From Buddleja alternifolia (taxonomy: Eukaryota; Streptophyta; Magnoliopsida; Lamiales; Scrophulariaceae), in assembly GCA_019426215.1 (NCBI GenBank), contig CM033406.1:6587001-6651000 (forward strand): DNA of 64,000 nucleotides. Direction: 5' to 3'. The translations under genes were made by a program, and so were the position numbers. Below are positions 1 to 11,048 of the stretch, one piece after another. How positions within the stretch are numbered: position 1 is the first letter of the stretch; every line of letters starts with the position of its first letter. Under the pieces are notes generated by a model. That model saw only the letters and a program-made list of their open reading frames with translations, was not told where the DNA came from and did not search any database.

Positions 1-1885
1 GATGCACACTCTTAATTAGAGAATGTCTCGTTTTATAGACATTAGTGTAGTTGACACAAATGCACATACGCGGGTGCTTGTTGAGAACAAGTTCACTGAT
101 TACCCTAACTGAAACTTCCTAAATTGGAATTATTTCTATATATGTTCGAATTAGGAGTTTCTTAATCACGATAGTGCAAGATTAATTCTTTGACTTGAGT
201 CATCACAGTAATCTTGTATATTGACTTACTGCACTTTGACTCCTGTGCCAGTTCTTTTACAAGGACACATATGGACTGGTGATTGGGTGTAGTGACTCGT
301 ATATGGAGGTTGGTGTTGACAACAAAGGATCCATCACTTGTCTAGATGAACAAGTGAATTTCCTATAATATTCTAAGTGGTTTGACTGAGTCAGTCCTTG
401 GCCAAGGCAAGTAAGTAATTAATTGAGAAATGAGTTTCTTGAATTAATTAATCACTAGTCAAACATACTCGAATTATTAAGATTGAATTTATAAGGATCT
501 CGACCAATAAGATTCCTCGATCCTTAATTCAATTGGGAAATTAGTTGATGGAAGAATCTCACTTGCATGGAATGCGCGATTGGAAAGGTTCACTTTGAAT
601 CGCCTACATCTAGGTCTTCAAGATAAGTAGCTAGAAACTTTTCTTTGATTTATGGGTATCTTATATTTAATGGAGATTAAATAATAAGATGGTTAATTAA
701 AAATTAGTTTAATTAATCGAGACAATTTAATTGTCCAAACTAAATCATAAAGGTTATGAACCCATTACTAGTATGTTGGTGAACCTAAAGGGTCACACAC
801 AATACTCGGACAAATCCATTTCTTAGCTAAGGAAATTTAATTCAAAGTAGTTGAGTTAATATATTAATTAATTAGATTAATTAATTAAGACTTTTATTTA
901 TTCAAGTGTTGGATAAATAAATTAATTAAGTTGATAAGATCAATTTAATTAAGCTTAAGTCTAGAAAGCATTTAATTTAATTGGAAGTGACTTTTAATTA
1001 ATCTAGTATGGTGGATTAATTATTAAAAGACTATTTTATTAAGCCTTGGTCGAAAATTTGGTGGAGGAAAATAATTAAAGAGTTTAATTAATTTTCTTCT
1101 AGAAGGAAATAAGATTTCTTGGAGAGAAAGGAAACTAATTAAAATAGAAGAGTTCTATTTAGAAATTAATTAGTCTTCTATTCCTACATGGAAAAGGATT
1201 AATGTATAAGAGTTCTACATGGAAAAGAATTGCAAGAACCTAGTCCTATATATAGGACATGTAGAGAACGAAAATAAGAAGATGACTTTTGAAGCCAAAA
1301 TTTTTGTTCCTCTTGCATAGAAAAATCGTTTCTTTTTCCTCTCTCTCATATAGTGTTCTTGAGTTCTTGATTATTTATCAAGATCTTGAATTCAAGAATT
1401 CTTTCAAAATACTTAGAGAAGTAATTTTTGCTTTCACCTTAATCCCATACACTATTCCTTAGAGTTAGAATAAACGTTTATAGATCAACCTAGCTAAAGA
1501 TTATAAACGAGTGGGTATCCAGGGTGTGGATCAACTTTAGAGGAGAAACACTTGGGTCTCTGAAGTGAATCAAGAATCCGATCAAAGACGTTTTTGGTGG
1601 AGGAATTCGAAATCTACATCAAAGGGAAAAACGAAGGAGTTGATTCAAGGAACGAGAAGCAAGCTAGGGAGCTTACGTTAAGGAAGAAGAAACTCTTCGA
1701 TTTTTACGAAAAATCGAATAAGGTAAGATCTTCTTTATTAAAGCTTTAAATAACAAATCAAAGATGCGCAAGCCTATGATACGTGATAAGCCCGTAGGAT
1801 TAATAAACTCGCATGTTTAAATCCTAGAAACTAAAATTTTAATTTTCCGCTGTGCTTAGTCGGGCTACATGTATATTTCCCAACA
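1..1885 (+). mobile_element. LTR of a Copia-like retrotransposon, 5' end outside window
   Basis: The sequence ends at 1885 with TTTCCCAACA, a normal LTR terminus. Positions 1764-1885 reappear as the reverse complement at 63881-64000, where the copy starts exactly at TGTTGGG, so both boundaries support each other. A TATA-like stretch lies near 1248-1257, followed by a leader-like region with splice-like and ATG-poor sequence. The phrase AAAGGGTCACACAC near 790 recurs in the LTRs of elements C, D and E, which suggests a related long-LTR Copia group. No primer-binding site follows 1885, so this is a 3' LTR or a solo LTR. Confidence 0.8.
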
Positions 1886-3157
1886 AGTACAACCTAAAAA
1901 ATATTACACCATAAGTCCATTATGACATTACAGCATACTAAGTCCCCAGTAGACAAATAAACATTACAATTTACAATATTTCAAGTTTCAACATCCCATG
2001 AAATGAAATAAATAAAAGGAAATTCGTTCAATCACACCATTACACCAATTGGCCCCCATTATAAATAAAAATTATATATTTTTTGTAAACTCATTCGGTT
2101 CGGTTCGGTTCGGTTCGGTTAACCGAGGCCTGAAACCGAATTTGAAACCGAAACCGAAATCCTTGAAAAATAAAAACCGAAACCGAACCGAAAAGGCACG
2201 GTTCAGTTTCAATTCGGTTCAATTGATTAACCAAATCGTGACCATTCAGGCATTTATAGGCATCCGTCATCAATAGCACTAAATCATGGCATAATTATAG
2301 TTCAAAGTCGTGTAGTTACGTCAACTTTTTTAAGAGGCATGCTTACAATTCACAGGTTCATCTGAAATTACAACTTCGCATTTTGTTCATTTATTTATAA
2401 TTTTTTATAAAAACACGAGCACCCTAAACTATTTTACTTTTGGTGTGTTATAAAATGTAATGACTATATTATTCTCAACAAATATTTTCTTTTCAAGTAG
2501 TCGTTTTCCACTCTTCTCTTCATCACATATTTCCTATCTTACCACATTTTTTTTTTCTTCTCTCTCATATGTGTTTGTTTTTTCCCACATATGCCATATG
2601 TTCTCGCTCTTCCTCTTCCGAAAAATTTAATATTCTTCTCGAAGTTATAGCAAATTATTTAAAATATATGTTGAAGATATATAGCCCGTTAGTATTTGGT
2701 GGCCCATCTCAAGTAAAGATATCCAGCCCAGTCGTCCAGTGGGCCCGATTCAGTTTGTTCAGCCCACTTCTCATGTCCAGTTTGTTGGGGTCATTTGACT
2801 TTGACCAACTTCTCAGGGGCTCAATTGCAATTAGTTGTTTGGGTTAAATATAAAAACCGAGCTTCTTACTCATGTATTCAGAAGTCGAAACAAGTTCTCA
2901 GATTTTCTCTCACAAAAATAGCTTTTATAGTGTTTATCTTTGTCCTTAGAATTGATTGGTTCTAATTTCCATAGATACAGATTTTTGTATAGGGCTTAAT
3001 TTCTTGTTTTCTTTCTTTGGTTTTGTTCACAAATATTTTGTAATTTCCTTCAATTTATTTCAATAAAATGTTTAGTTTCAGTTTTTAACAATATCTCATA
3101 TAAAATCATAGGTAAAACTATGTTACCACATATTCAAGCAACACGACAACAAAATAA
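1886..3157. other. Intergenic DNA, no gene recognised
   Basis: AT-rich sequence between the LTR end and the first foldback element. Short open frames, for example 2569-2847 (plus), show no domain and no start context. Apart from the CGGTT repeat listed separately I see nothing functional. Confidence 0.6.
2091..2225. repeat. CGGTT/AACCG palindromic low-complexity repeat
   Basis: About five TTCGG units on the plus strand at 2091-2120 are followed by AACCGAAACCGAA-type units to about 2195 and further ATTCGGTT units near 2212. The opposite halves can pair, giving a foldback. Both strands stay open because the unit contains no stop, which explains the overlapping spurious frames here. Confidence 0.75.
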
Positions 3158-3660
3158 GGGTTAATTACACTAACTACCCTCTTATTTAAAGTAATTACAA
3201 CTCAATCCTTTTTTTTAGCAATCAATCTATTTAGTTTGAGCACATAATAAGTACCCTACTTTTATAATAAAATATTACAATCGGCCCCTTGAGTAAAAAA
3301 AAAAAAAAGGAAAAATTACAAAAAACTCTTATGGGCTAAATACAAGCACCTCCCTCTTTTTTGTCTAATTACTTTCATCTTCTTAAAATGAGGATGTCCA
3401 ATATAAACTGATGAAATGTCCATTTTGCCCTTAAGTAGAACAGCCCAAAAAAAAAAAAGAAACTTAAAAATTTGCAAAAGACACTTTTACCCCATGTGTA
3501 ATAGAAAAAGGAAATAAAATTGAAAATAGAAAAAGAAATGAAATTGAAAAAAAAAAGGAAAGAAAAATGGATAGGGTGGGAGGCGTTGCTGGGGGTGGGG
3601 AAGGCGGGGAAGAGGGGTGGTTGACATGGCTCTATTCATTGTTTGATTTTTTTTATCTTA

Positions 3661-3973
3661 TTTTTATATATATATTTATATATTTTTGCGTTTGTGTGTA
3701 TATATATATATCTATATCTATATATACATATATAATTACTGTTCTTCGTATTCTTGGGAAGACGATGAACAGTACTTTTCTTTTCTTTTTTGTTTTTTAT
3801 ATAGATATATATATATTTATTTTTCTTTCTTGTTATTTATATCTACATATATACATATATATATTACTGTTCATCGTCTTCTTGGGAAGACGATGAACAG
3901 TACTTTTCTATATTTTTTTTTGCTATTTATATCTATATATAAAAATATAATATTTATATACTTTTTGTATTTG

Positions 3974-4004
<31 letters not shown>

Positions 4005-4160
4005 AATATTACTATACAATATAAATATACATATGTACATATATGTTATGGATATATGTATTATATTTATTTGTTTTCCATAAAAAATATATTACTATAT
4101 TTATGTAAAAAAAATATTACTATATTTATATAAAAATATATATATATATTTTATAAAACC
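3661..4160. repeat. AT-rich microsatellite region
   Basis: Mostly TA dinucleotides with a compound TA/TG run at about 3977-4003 and poly-T patches. The long open frames here (3567-3896 and 3686-4006, plus) translate to Tyr/Ile/Phe repeats and are artefacts of low complexity. Confidence 0.8.
3737..3902. repeat. Duplicated short hairpin
   Basis: Two copies of a stem-loop about 128 bases apart. The right copy has perfect 17-base arms (3865-3881 and 3886-3902) around the loop TTGG. The left copy (3737-3753 and 3758-3774) has the same loop and two mismatches in the 5' arm. The arm core is GAAGACGATGAACAGTA. Confidence 0.75.
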
Positions 4161-5518
4161 AATTATCTTTATTTTATCTCAATTTTCAACTACCTCCCTG
4201 AAAATATATCTTATTTTGTAATTTTTGTGTTTAAAAAATTATTTTTGTGTTATTAGTATTTTTAATTATTTTGTTAAACTAATTACAATGACCTCCCTGA
4301 ATATGAAAAAGATTACATCCAGCTCCTCATATGTAAAGGATAGATTGGTCTCAAAAAATAGTCAACAATCACAAAGGTCAACCCCAAGGGCAAAATTGGA
4401 TTTTTATAAAAAATTGGTGATGACATCATCAATTTCCATACAAAAAGGACCTCAAATGTAAGTCGGATATTAAATTTAGGGAGGTGGAAGTAATTACTCA
4501 AATTCGGTAGAGGTGGCTACACTTAACCCATAAGTTAAAGAGTTTTTTGTAATTTTCCCTAAAAAAAAACTATCAGAATTTGCTACGTCATCAATAAATA
4601 TTTACGAAATTTCTATTTTACCCTTGAGGGATGAATGTAATTTTCATATTAAAAAAGAATGTAATTGTAACTTTTAATTTATTCTTAAATAAATAATTTC
4701 GTAAAATACTTGTTAACATTTTGATAATGTTGCAAATTCGTTTTTATGCCAATTCAATTACTTGTTTAAAAATGAAAACAAACACCGACTTTTCGGTTTG
4801 ATTTAAGAGTAATATCATAATTTAATGCAAATAAAAATAAATTCGTAAGTACCAAAAAATATGAAACCAATTACTAAATTAAAAAAAGTTGAAAGTAAAA
4901 AATAAAATAAATATAAATAAGGCTATAAAAAAATTTAAAAAAAAACTTTAAAAGATTATGATGGAGTAGGGGAAGTTAGTCGTAAGGTGTGAATATCAAG
5001 TTTTGTTATAAAAGTGGTGTATCTGTTATATGATCCAATAAAACAGAATGTATTGTAATTACACAAAATAAGAAGGGTATCAATGTAATTAACCCATTTT
5101 TAATTGTTTTCTTATTTTTTTTAAACAAACGTAAGATTGACATTTTACATTTTCTGTCACGCTTGACTAACAATCGTTAGTCAAAGGGGGATCAATGTAA
5201 AAATTTATTTTAAGAGAGAGCATTTATTATGTGCCCAAAACAAGAAACTTGACTGTAATTTCACTGAATTAAAGAGATAGTGTAATTAACCCATTACTTA
5301 ATCATTTTTCAAATGTAATTTTTCATTTATTGGGACGAGCATCGAGTATGCCACACGACTAATGCGTATAAGTTGACATTGGGATACAATCATACATTTT
5401 ATTTTCAAGCACTAGATGCTCAAATGTTCATCTCATTTGAACACATATATTTTTCAAATTCAAACACAATTGAATTCGAGTATACATAACCTTCTTGGTA
5501 CACATGTTGAAGCTGCAA

Positions 5519-7352
5519 CTAAACAAACAAGGGAGAGTTGGTCAAGTCAATTATCTCAGGATATACCGTCGCTCTTCTCCTTTTGCTGATTGAATTTATC
5601 ATGTGGCACGGTGAAGGTGTAAAAAGATCTATCACCTCAACTGTACGACGAAAGCAAGGACTCTCGATCAAAATTTCTTCTTTATCATTAACCATTTCAG
5701 TTTTCGACTGTTTCATTAACGGCCCATCAAATCTTATTAACCCGTCTTCAATATCATAACCAACAGTATCACAAGAAATGGTCACAAATGAAGATATATG
5801 CTCTGTCCAAGTTTCTTCTAAACATTCATTCGTTTCAAAATTGCTATCATCTTTCTGATTCTTTTGTGTGTGAACATGTTCTTCAGAACTACCATAATTA
5901 ATTGGAGAATAATCAACTTTTCCCAATACTTTCATTGATTCTTCCGTTGTAAATTCCTGAGAACCTCCACTTATAGTACATTCTTCATCATCCGCACATT
6001 CATAACTACCATCATAACATGGCAAATCATCCATGGAACAGACTCGGGTTCGTATTTGCTTAGGCAAGGTCGGGCAACCAGAGATATACTTTTGGTATTT
6101 AGTTGAGAAGAAATTCACGGTGAGGTTCATACTGAATAAACAAAAAAGGAACAAAGAAACTTGTGAACACAATTAGAATGAACTAATGATTCTTGGACAT
6201 GTATGAGCGACAAGATTGCGTACCTCTGCCAGGCAGGAAGAGTGAGCATTGTATATGCCAATTTAATCTTGTTAGCAAGTCCAGAGAGGGACTTGAAATT
6301 TACAGCTTCCGCTCTTACTGCAAGAGATGTTACTGGGTGTTGCCAAGCCCACTCAAACTGCAAAGTTTCAACCAAATAATTTCATTATCACTCGAATTGC
6401 TCATATTTCATTACTTGCAGCCAAACAGAGAAAGCTTTGTGGCCAATTTGATCACATTTAACAGGGATATGGAGTTTGCACACACATATGAGACTTATTG
6501 ACATGTGACGATAACAAATCATGAGATCATATCTTCCAGAGAGAAAAGTTTGAGGTTCCGGACACACTAAAAGTGACAGCCAAATCAAGATCGAGCAAAT
6601 GAAACAAGATGAAACTTAAGCAAACTATAAACACAGTAGCGTAGTAAAATCTTCAAAGACAGAGATTTGTTGCCAATTGGATCACCTTTAAGTGGCGTAT
6701 GCAGTTGCAGACTCGTATAAATCTTATATACATGTGATGATAACAAAACATGAGAGTACATCTCCTGGACATATATGTTTGCAATTACTAGAAATAACCG
6801 CGAAATCAAGGTAAGCAAACTATTCAATTCATGAAATTATGAATACTGGTGGCACGAAAAATCATCAGCACAAACAAGAACACTATGCCTAAAGTAGTAA
6901 ATCCAAGAAATATATATCATACAATAAGAATTACAGCACATCATGAATAAGTAAAATACACTAAAATACCTGAAGAGCGGCAACATTAGTAGGGAAGCCA
7001 TAGATGCACAACACCATTTCCCAGGGGCGCATCTTCTTAGTCCGAAAAGCCCCGCTCCTGATTTCTCCGTTGTGCTGCCTTATTCTCCTCCGTGGATTCA
7101 CCGTAAATCTGCCAACAACAAAAACACGCCAATAATTATCTCCGATAAAATTGATGTTGTGTAGGAGGAAGATTGATGTTGAGTAAAATGGTACCCGATG
7201 TAGGTGTGACCTTTGAATCTGGGACAAATTGATGTCAACAGATAACACGCGAAAAACCTCCCCCCTTCTTCTTCCTCATCAATTTCGTCGCCATTTTCAT
7301 GAGTTTGAATTAGGGTTTGTTCTGTTTCTTTTCGCCCTTTCCTTTTCTCCAT
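5519..7352 (-). CDS. SLX1: SLX1, structure-specific endonuclease (GIY-YIG), four exons
   Basis: Exons on the minus strand are 7352-7195, 7108-6970, 6357-6224 and 6131-5519; all three introns are GT-AG and the phases join cleanly, giving 347 residues. The acidic N-terminus leads into the GIY-YIG nuclease domain: CYLL at 36-39, YIG at 51-53, [10 protein letters not shown] with the catalytic arginine region at 57-66, and FEWAWQ with the expected metal-binding Glu101. The conserved NLTVNFF and ELPCY-like segments follow near 146-185. SLX1 proteins cut branched DNA such as 5' flaps and Holliday junctions, in fungi and animals as a partner of SLX4; a nuclear repair role is inferred. I see no C-terminal RING-type Cys/His set. 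The tail is acidic and ends with two SUMO-interaction-like motifs, VIDL (310-313) and IIDL (337-340), around a basic KRRR. The start chosen is the first ATG (7352); a GTG lies just upstream. This is the only gene in the window without disabling changes. Confidence 0.93.
6425..6775. repeat. Diverged direct duplication inside SLX1 intron 2
   Basis: About 120 bases from 6425 (GGCCAATTTGATCACATTTAA through CATGTGACGATAACAAA) recur from about 6660 (GCCAATTGGATCACCTTTAA through CATGTGATGATAACAAA). Both copies lie within the 612-base intron (6358-6969). Confidence 0.7.
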
Positions 7353-7360
7353 CTCTGTCA

Positions 7361-7462
7361 CTGTGTGTGTGTGTGTGTGTGTGTGTGTGAGAAAATGAAT
7401 ATATATATATATATATATGTATCTATGTATATATATATATGTACACAGAGAGAGAGAGAGAG
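7361..7462. repeat. Microsatellite cluster at the SLX1 5' end
   Basis: A TG run of about 14 units (7361-7389), two TA runs (about 7399-7418 and 7429-7440) and a GA run of about eight units (7446-7462). Relative to SLX1 this is the 5' UTR or core promoter, where the minus strand reads CT- and CA-rich. I cannot place a transcription start. Confidence 0.8.
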
Positions 7463-7546
7463 GGATGATTTGGATGAGAATCGATTTCGGCGATTGCAGT
7501 AGAAGAAATTCGACCGTTGTGATTCTTGGAATTTTATTTTTTTGTT

Positions 7547-7653
7547 TATTATTTGGATTTGATGAACAACGATTTGAAATTTGGATGGGGGCTTTTTTTT
7601 AAGGTGAAAGTATTTGGGCTTATATGTGTAATATGGCAAGCCCACTTATACAA
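7547..7653. repeat. Copy 1 of a duplicated segment upstream of SLX1
   Basis: The segment from TTTGGATTTGATGAACAACG to AATATGGCAAGCCCACTTAT and ACAACTGGGTCG matches 9507-9606 in the same orientation with few substitutions and a short indel. Confidence 0.8.
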
Positions 7654-8873
7654 CTGGGTCGCCCAACACTTATAAGAAATGAAAACATGCCCGATTGGAT
7701 GAGATGATATTTCTTATTTTTCATTTATTAAAATCCTTTTAAAATAAATTTTTGTTTTCAAAAAATTTATAAAAAAAAATTTCAATTCAAAAATTCATTC
7801 CAACAATTTTTCTTTCCAAAAAGCCCAATATTTTGGGTTAGTAAAGTTAAGGACTTAATCGTCATTATCTTTTTAGACTAAAAATTAATCAATTATAGTT
7901 TCATACATAAATTTATTTATTTAGAACTCTATATTGATAATCGATACTAATTATGATTTTTATCTTAAATTTTTAGATTTTTTAATCTTTTTTAAAAAAT
8001 TTAAAAAGGTATTTCGGTAATTACCATATTAAATAAAAGATAAATTATATAAAAATATTTAATATTAAAAAATAAAATTTGTATTATATGATTTATCAAT
8101 TTAAAAAATTTCGATAAAAAAATCAATTGACCAATTATTAATTTTTTAAATAAAGGGTTATTTAATCTAAAAAGGTGTTAATTCTAATTTTTGGGTTTTT
8201 GAAATGAAAAGTTTGTCTAACGGGTTTAAGAGATTGAAAGATATTTCATGATATTTTTTGATAAAAAAATTTATTTTAGAGGTGGTTTAGTAATTTTTCC
8301 TAGATTTTATTTTAAGGAAGTACAGATAGGATGGTGAAAGTGTGTTTGGATGAGTTTTTTTTATATATATAGAAAAAGTGTATTAATTATGCCAGAATAT
8401 GAAGGAAATAAATATAAGGGAGTTGATATTGGCACTACAAAAATTACTATTGGAGGTCCACTTTTTATTATTTTTAGAAAGAAATTTGTATTGAATAGTG
8501 GAGTGCCAATAACACTTTTGGAGTGCCAATATTTTTTACCTAAATATAATATGATTTGATTCACAAACTATGATATGAAGGGTAAATTCGGAAGTTACAA
8601 TATTTTGGTCTTTACGCTATGGATTGTGCTCCGGATTGCATTCTGTTCTAGACTTCTAGTATCCTATTGAGCCTGAAACTCTCAACAACTTTCCTTAATT
8701 ATTAGTTATGATTGATATATTATCTTTTTATATTAACTTGACCAATGAAAGTATTTTCTTGCATTATAAGAATGTTTAAAGTTATGACTCAAAGTCTAAA
8801 TTCGAGATTGTTCTAACTCCATTGCGACTCACAACAATAAAAGTTCTATGAATATCACTTTTCTGGATAGACG

Positions 8874-8968
8874 ACGATCCGAGAAATCTTGTAGTGAAAA
8901 ATCCGATTATAAGGGACTTCTTCTCCTCCACCCTCCACGATTTTTCATTGCAAGATTTCTCGAATCGT
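8874..8968. other. Long imperfect hairpin
   Basis: The arms 8874-8902 and 8940-8968 are 29 bases each and complementary except for about three positions, around a 37-base loop. The arm core is GAGAAATCTTG. It may be a remnant of a small foldback element, or a small-RNA precursor; nothing else supports either reading. Confidence 0.5.
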
Positions 8969-9064
8969 TGACTAACAGCCAAAAGCAATGATGTGAGCAA
9001 AGAAATTGAGTCCAAGAATGCAGTTCCCTTTCTACAAGGTAATAATCTCAATTTCTTTCCCTTT

Positions 9065-9066
<2 letters not shown>

Positions 9067-9110
<44 letters not shown>
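9067..9110. repeat. (TA)22 microsatellite
   Basis: An uninterrupted TA dinucleotide run. Confidence 0.95.
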
Positions 9111-9114
<4 letters not shown>

Positions 9115-9506
9115 CTTTTCAATATCAAGATTTTCGCATGTAATTTGACTATGGGATAATATTGGGATTGGATGAGAGATGGATCATCTCAGTATTACAT
9201 AGAATTTCTCATAGTATTTTATTTTTAATATTTTCATCAAAACTCGAACTTCTTGAAAATTTGAAATAATTCTAACTTTTTTTATACTTGAAGTTTAATT
9301 TATTATGTAAATTATATTTTTAATATTATTGTTATTTCTTTGACTTCACATATCAAGTTAATTTTAAATCTTTGACCTGACAAATCCGGACTCGATAGTT
9401 TTTATCACAACTTGTGACAGTCTGGAATGAATTCAGGAGTTTTCACATAAAAGTGGAAGCTGATACACTAGGCTAACAAGTCTTGATTTTTTTTATTTAA
9501 TATAAA

Positions 9507-9606
9507 TTTGGATTTGATGATCAACAATTTGAAATTTGGATGGGCTTTTAAGGTGAATATTTTGGGTTATATCTAATATGGCAAGCCCACTTATACAACT
9601 GGGTCG
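9507..9606. repeat. Copy 2 of the duplicated segment
   Basis: Matches 7547-7653. A second co-linear pair, more diverged, links about 8205-8320 with about 10495-10605 (both contain ATAAAAATTTATTTTA-like and TTTAGTAATTT segments), so the duplicated unit may have been around 2 kb with later indels. Confidence 0.7.
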
Positions 9607-10300
9607 ATATAGAAAACCCCAGCAGCTCACAAAAATGAAAATATGTGTTTTGAGTGTATGGTTGTCGCAACAAATTTTTTATTCAAAAAAAATTAAATGT
9701 TAAGATTAACAAATTAGATTAAACTGCATGTTAATATTTTAAGTCAAGAATTGATGAATTGATTTTTTCCCACTAAAAACTGTTTGTTATGGATTGTTTA
9801 TAATTTACTTTTGAATTTTACGTGGTAATTATCTAAAATTCTCTTTATTAAACTTTAAAAAGATTTAAAATGTCTGAAATTTTGTAATTTAATCATAAGT
9901 AATATTATTTTTTAATACAAAAGTTCAAAATAAATAGATTTCTATGCATAAGTAAAATTCGTTAATGATATTGGTCAAGTATGTATATTAAATCGAGCTG
10001 GATAATTGGGCATTGACATAGATAATTAAGTATTTTGGGGCTCGCCTCCTTGGAAGGAGGAAGACAAATGACCTTAAGATAAGTCCGATTGATGATTAAA
10101 CATTCGGGCTAATTTATATTTTTAATGATTAATTAGTATGATATTAGATTCACATTTCACTGAGCTAAGCCTAGACCCATAATACTTGTGACAATTAGGA
10201 TTTTTTTTGGTTATGTCATGAACAATTATTTATATCCTTATTTGACAAGGGATAAAGGGATATACAAGATCTTACATACTTTTCTCCAGGAGATTATTCT

Positions 10301-11048
10301 GATTTGAGCGTTCGAGGGCCAACGTCAGGGAAATTCTTGGCGCCCCCTTCTAAAGCTATATTATTTTGCAGATTAGGTTTAATGAGATTTAGAGATCTTA
10401 AAGGAGTATGATGAATGATTCGTCCGCATCAGTTAATTCTTTATATAGAAGGCTAAGGAAAGTAAGTACGTACATTTATTAACTTATTAAAATTTTTTTA
10501 ACGAAAAGTAGGTCTAATGGAATTTTTCGATTGAAAAATATTATCATAATTTTTTTGATATAAAAATTTATTTTAATGAGATTTTAGTAATTTCTCCTTT
10601 ATTTTATAATGGGGTCGAACTCAACTAAATTCGGAAAGGCAAGAATGATTGGTAAAAACTTATAATTCTCGTAATTTGTATTTGAGGAAAAACGAAAAAA
10701 GTCGTATGGTTGGTGACTTGCAACACCACGAGCCAAAAGTCCTTTGCACGATTTTTCTTTCTTCCAAGCGGATTCAAAGAACCAAAAGGTTAGGTTATCT
10801 CTTAATTTCTATCAAGAGAGTTGGGTGGGTTGACTTGTCAGACAAGTGTTAAAGAAATTGGAAGGTTTCCCTATATTTAGAGAATTAAATGACCTATTGA
10901 AGAGCGATAAAATATAGTAGTAAAGATATCCTGAATCGTCCCTCAGACGCTCAAATCAAATCAAAAGTTAGAGAATTGAATTGCCAATTGAAGAGTGATG
11001 AAGATGACACTGGAGAATATCCTTACATGACCCTCCGATGCTCAGATC
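10301..11048. repeat. Dispersed GATTTGAGCGT-GAGGG motif, three copies
   Basis: A 20-base motif of the form GATTTGAGCGTTCGAGGGCC occurs at 10301-10320 (plus) and, diverged and inverted, at 10938-10957 and 11029-11048. The last two copies sit in a 90-base near-repeat that also contains AATTGAAGAG and TATCC. Such motifs usually mark transposon debris; the family was not recognised. Confidence 0.5.

Larger units (their letters stand above)
3309..4559. mobile_element. Nested terminal-inverted-repeat element
   Basis: The left end GGAAAAATTACAAAAAACTC (from 3309) pairs with GAGTTTTTTGTAATTTTCC at the right end (to 4558). The arms go on with ATGGGCTAAATACAAGCACCTCC against the reverse complement of GGTGGCTACACTTAACCCAT. 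Poly-A stretches flank both ends (3295-3308 and 4561-4569) and may be the target duplication. It contains AT-rich microsatellites and a duplicated hairpin, and no gene. Confidence 0.6.
3158..5292. mobile_element. Terminal-inverted-repeat element (non-coding), outer copy
   Basis: The left end GGGTTAATTACACTA (3158) is mirrored by TAGTGTAATTAACCC ending at 5292. Similarity continues inward for roughly 130 bases with indels; both arms share GGGCACATAATAA-like and CAATCGGCCCC/GATCCCCC-like segments. I could not find a convincing target duplication, so the superfamily is open (Mutator-like foldbacks with such ends are common in plants). No transposase is encoded. A second TIR element is nested inside. 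Confidence 0.6.

Noticed and set aside
3567..4006. Two overlapping frames of more than 100 codons
   Set aside because: They translate TA/TG microsatellites and poly-T into Tyr/Ile/Phe repeats.
6193..6501. 102-codon plus-strand frame within SLX1
   Set aside because: Antisense shadow over exon 3 and intron 2.
8435..8460. CACTACAAAAATTAC as the left end of the CACTA element
   Set aside because: It does not match the right TIR (CACTGCTACAGAAATGAC), lacks subterminal palindromes, and is 6 kb from the gene remnant.
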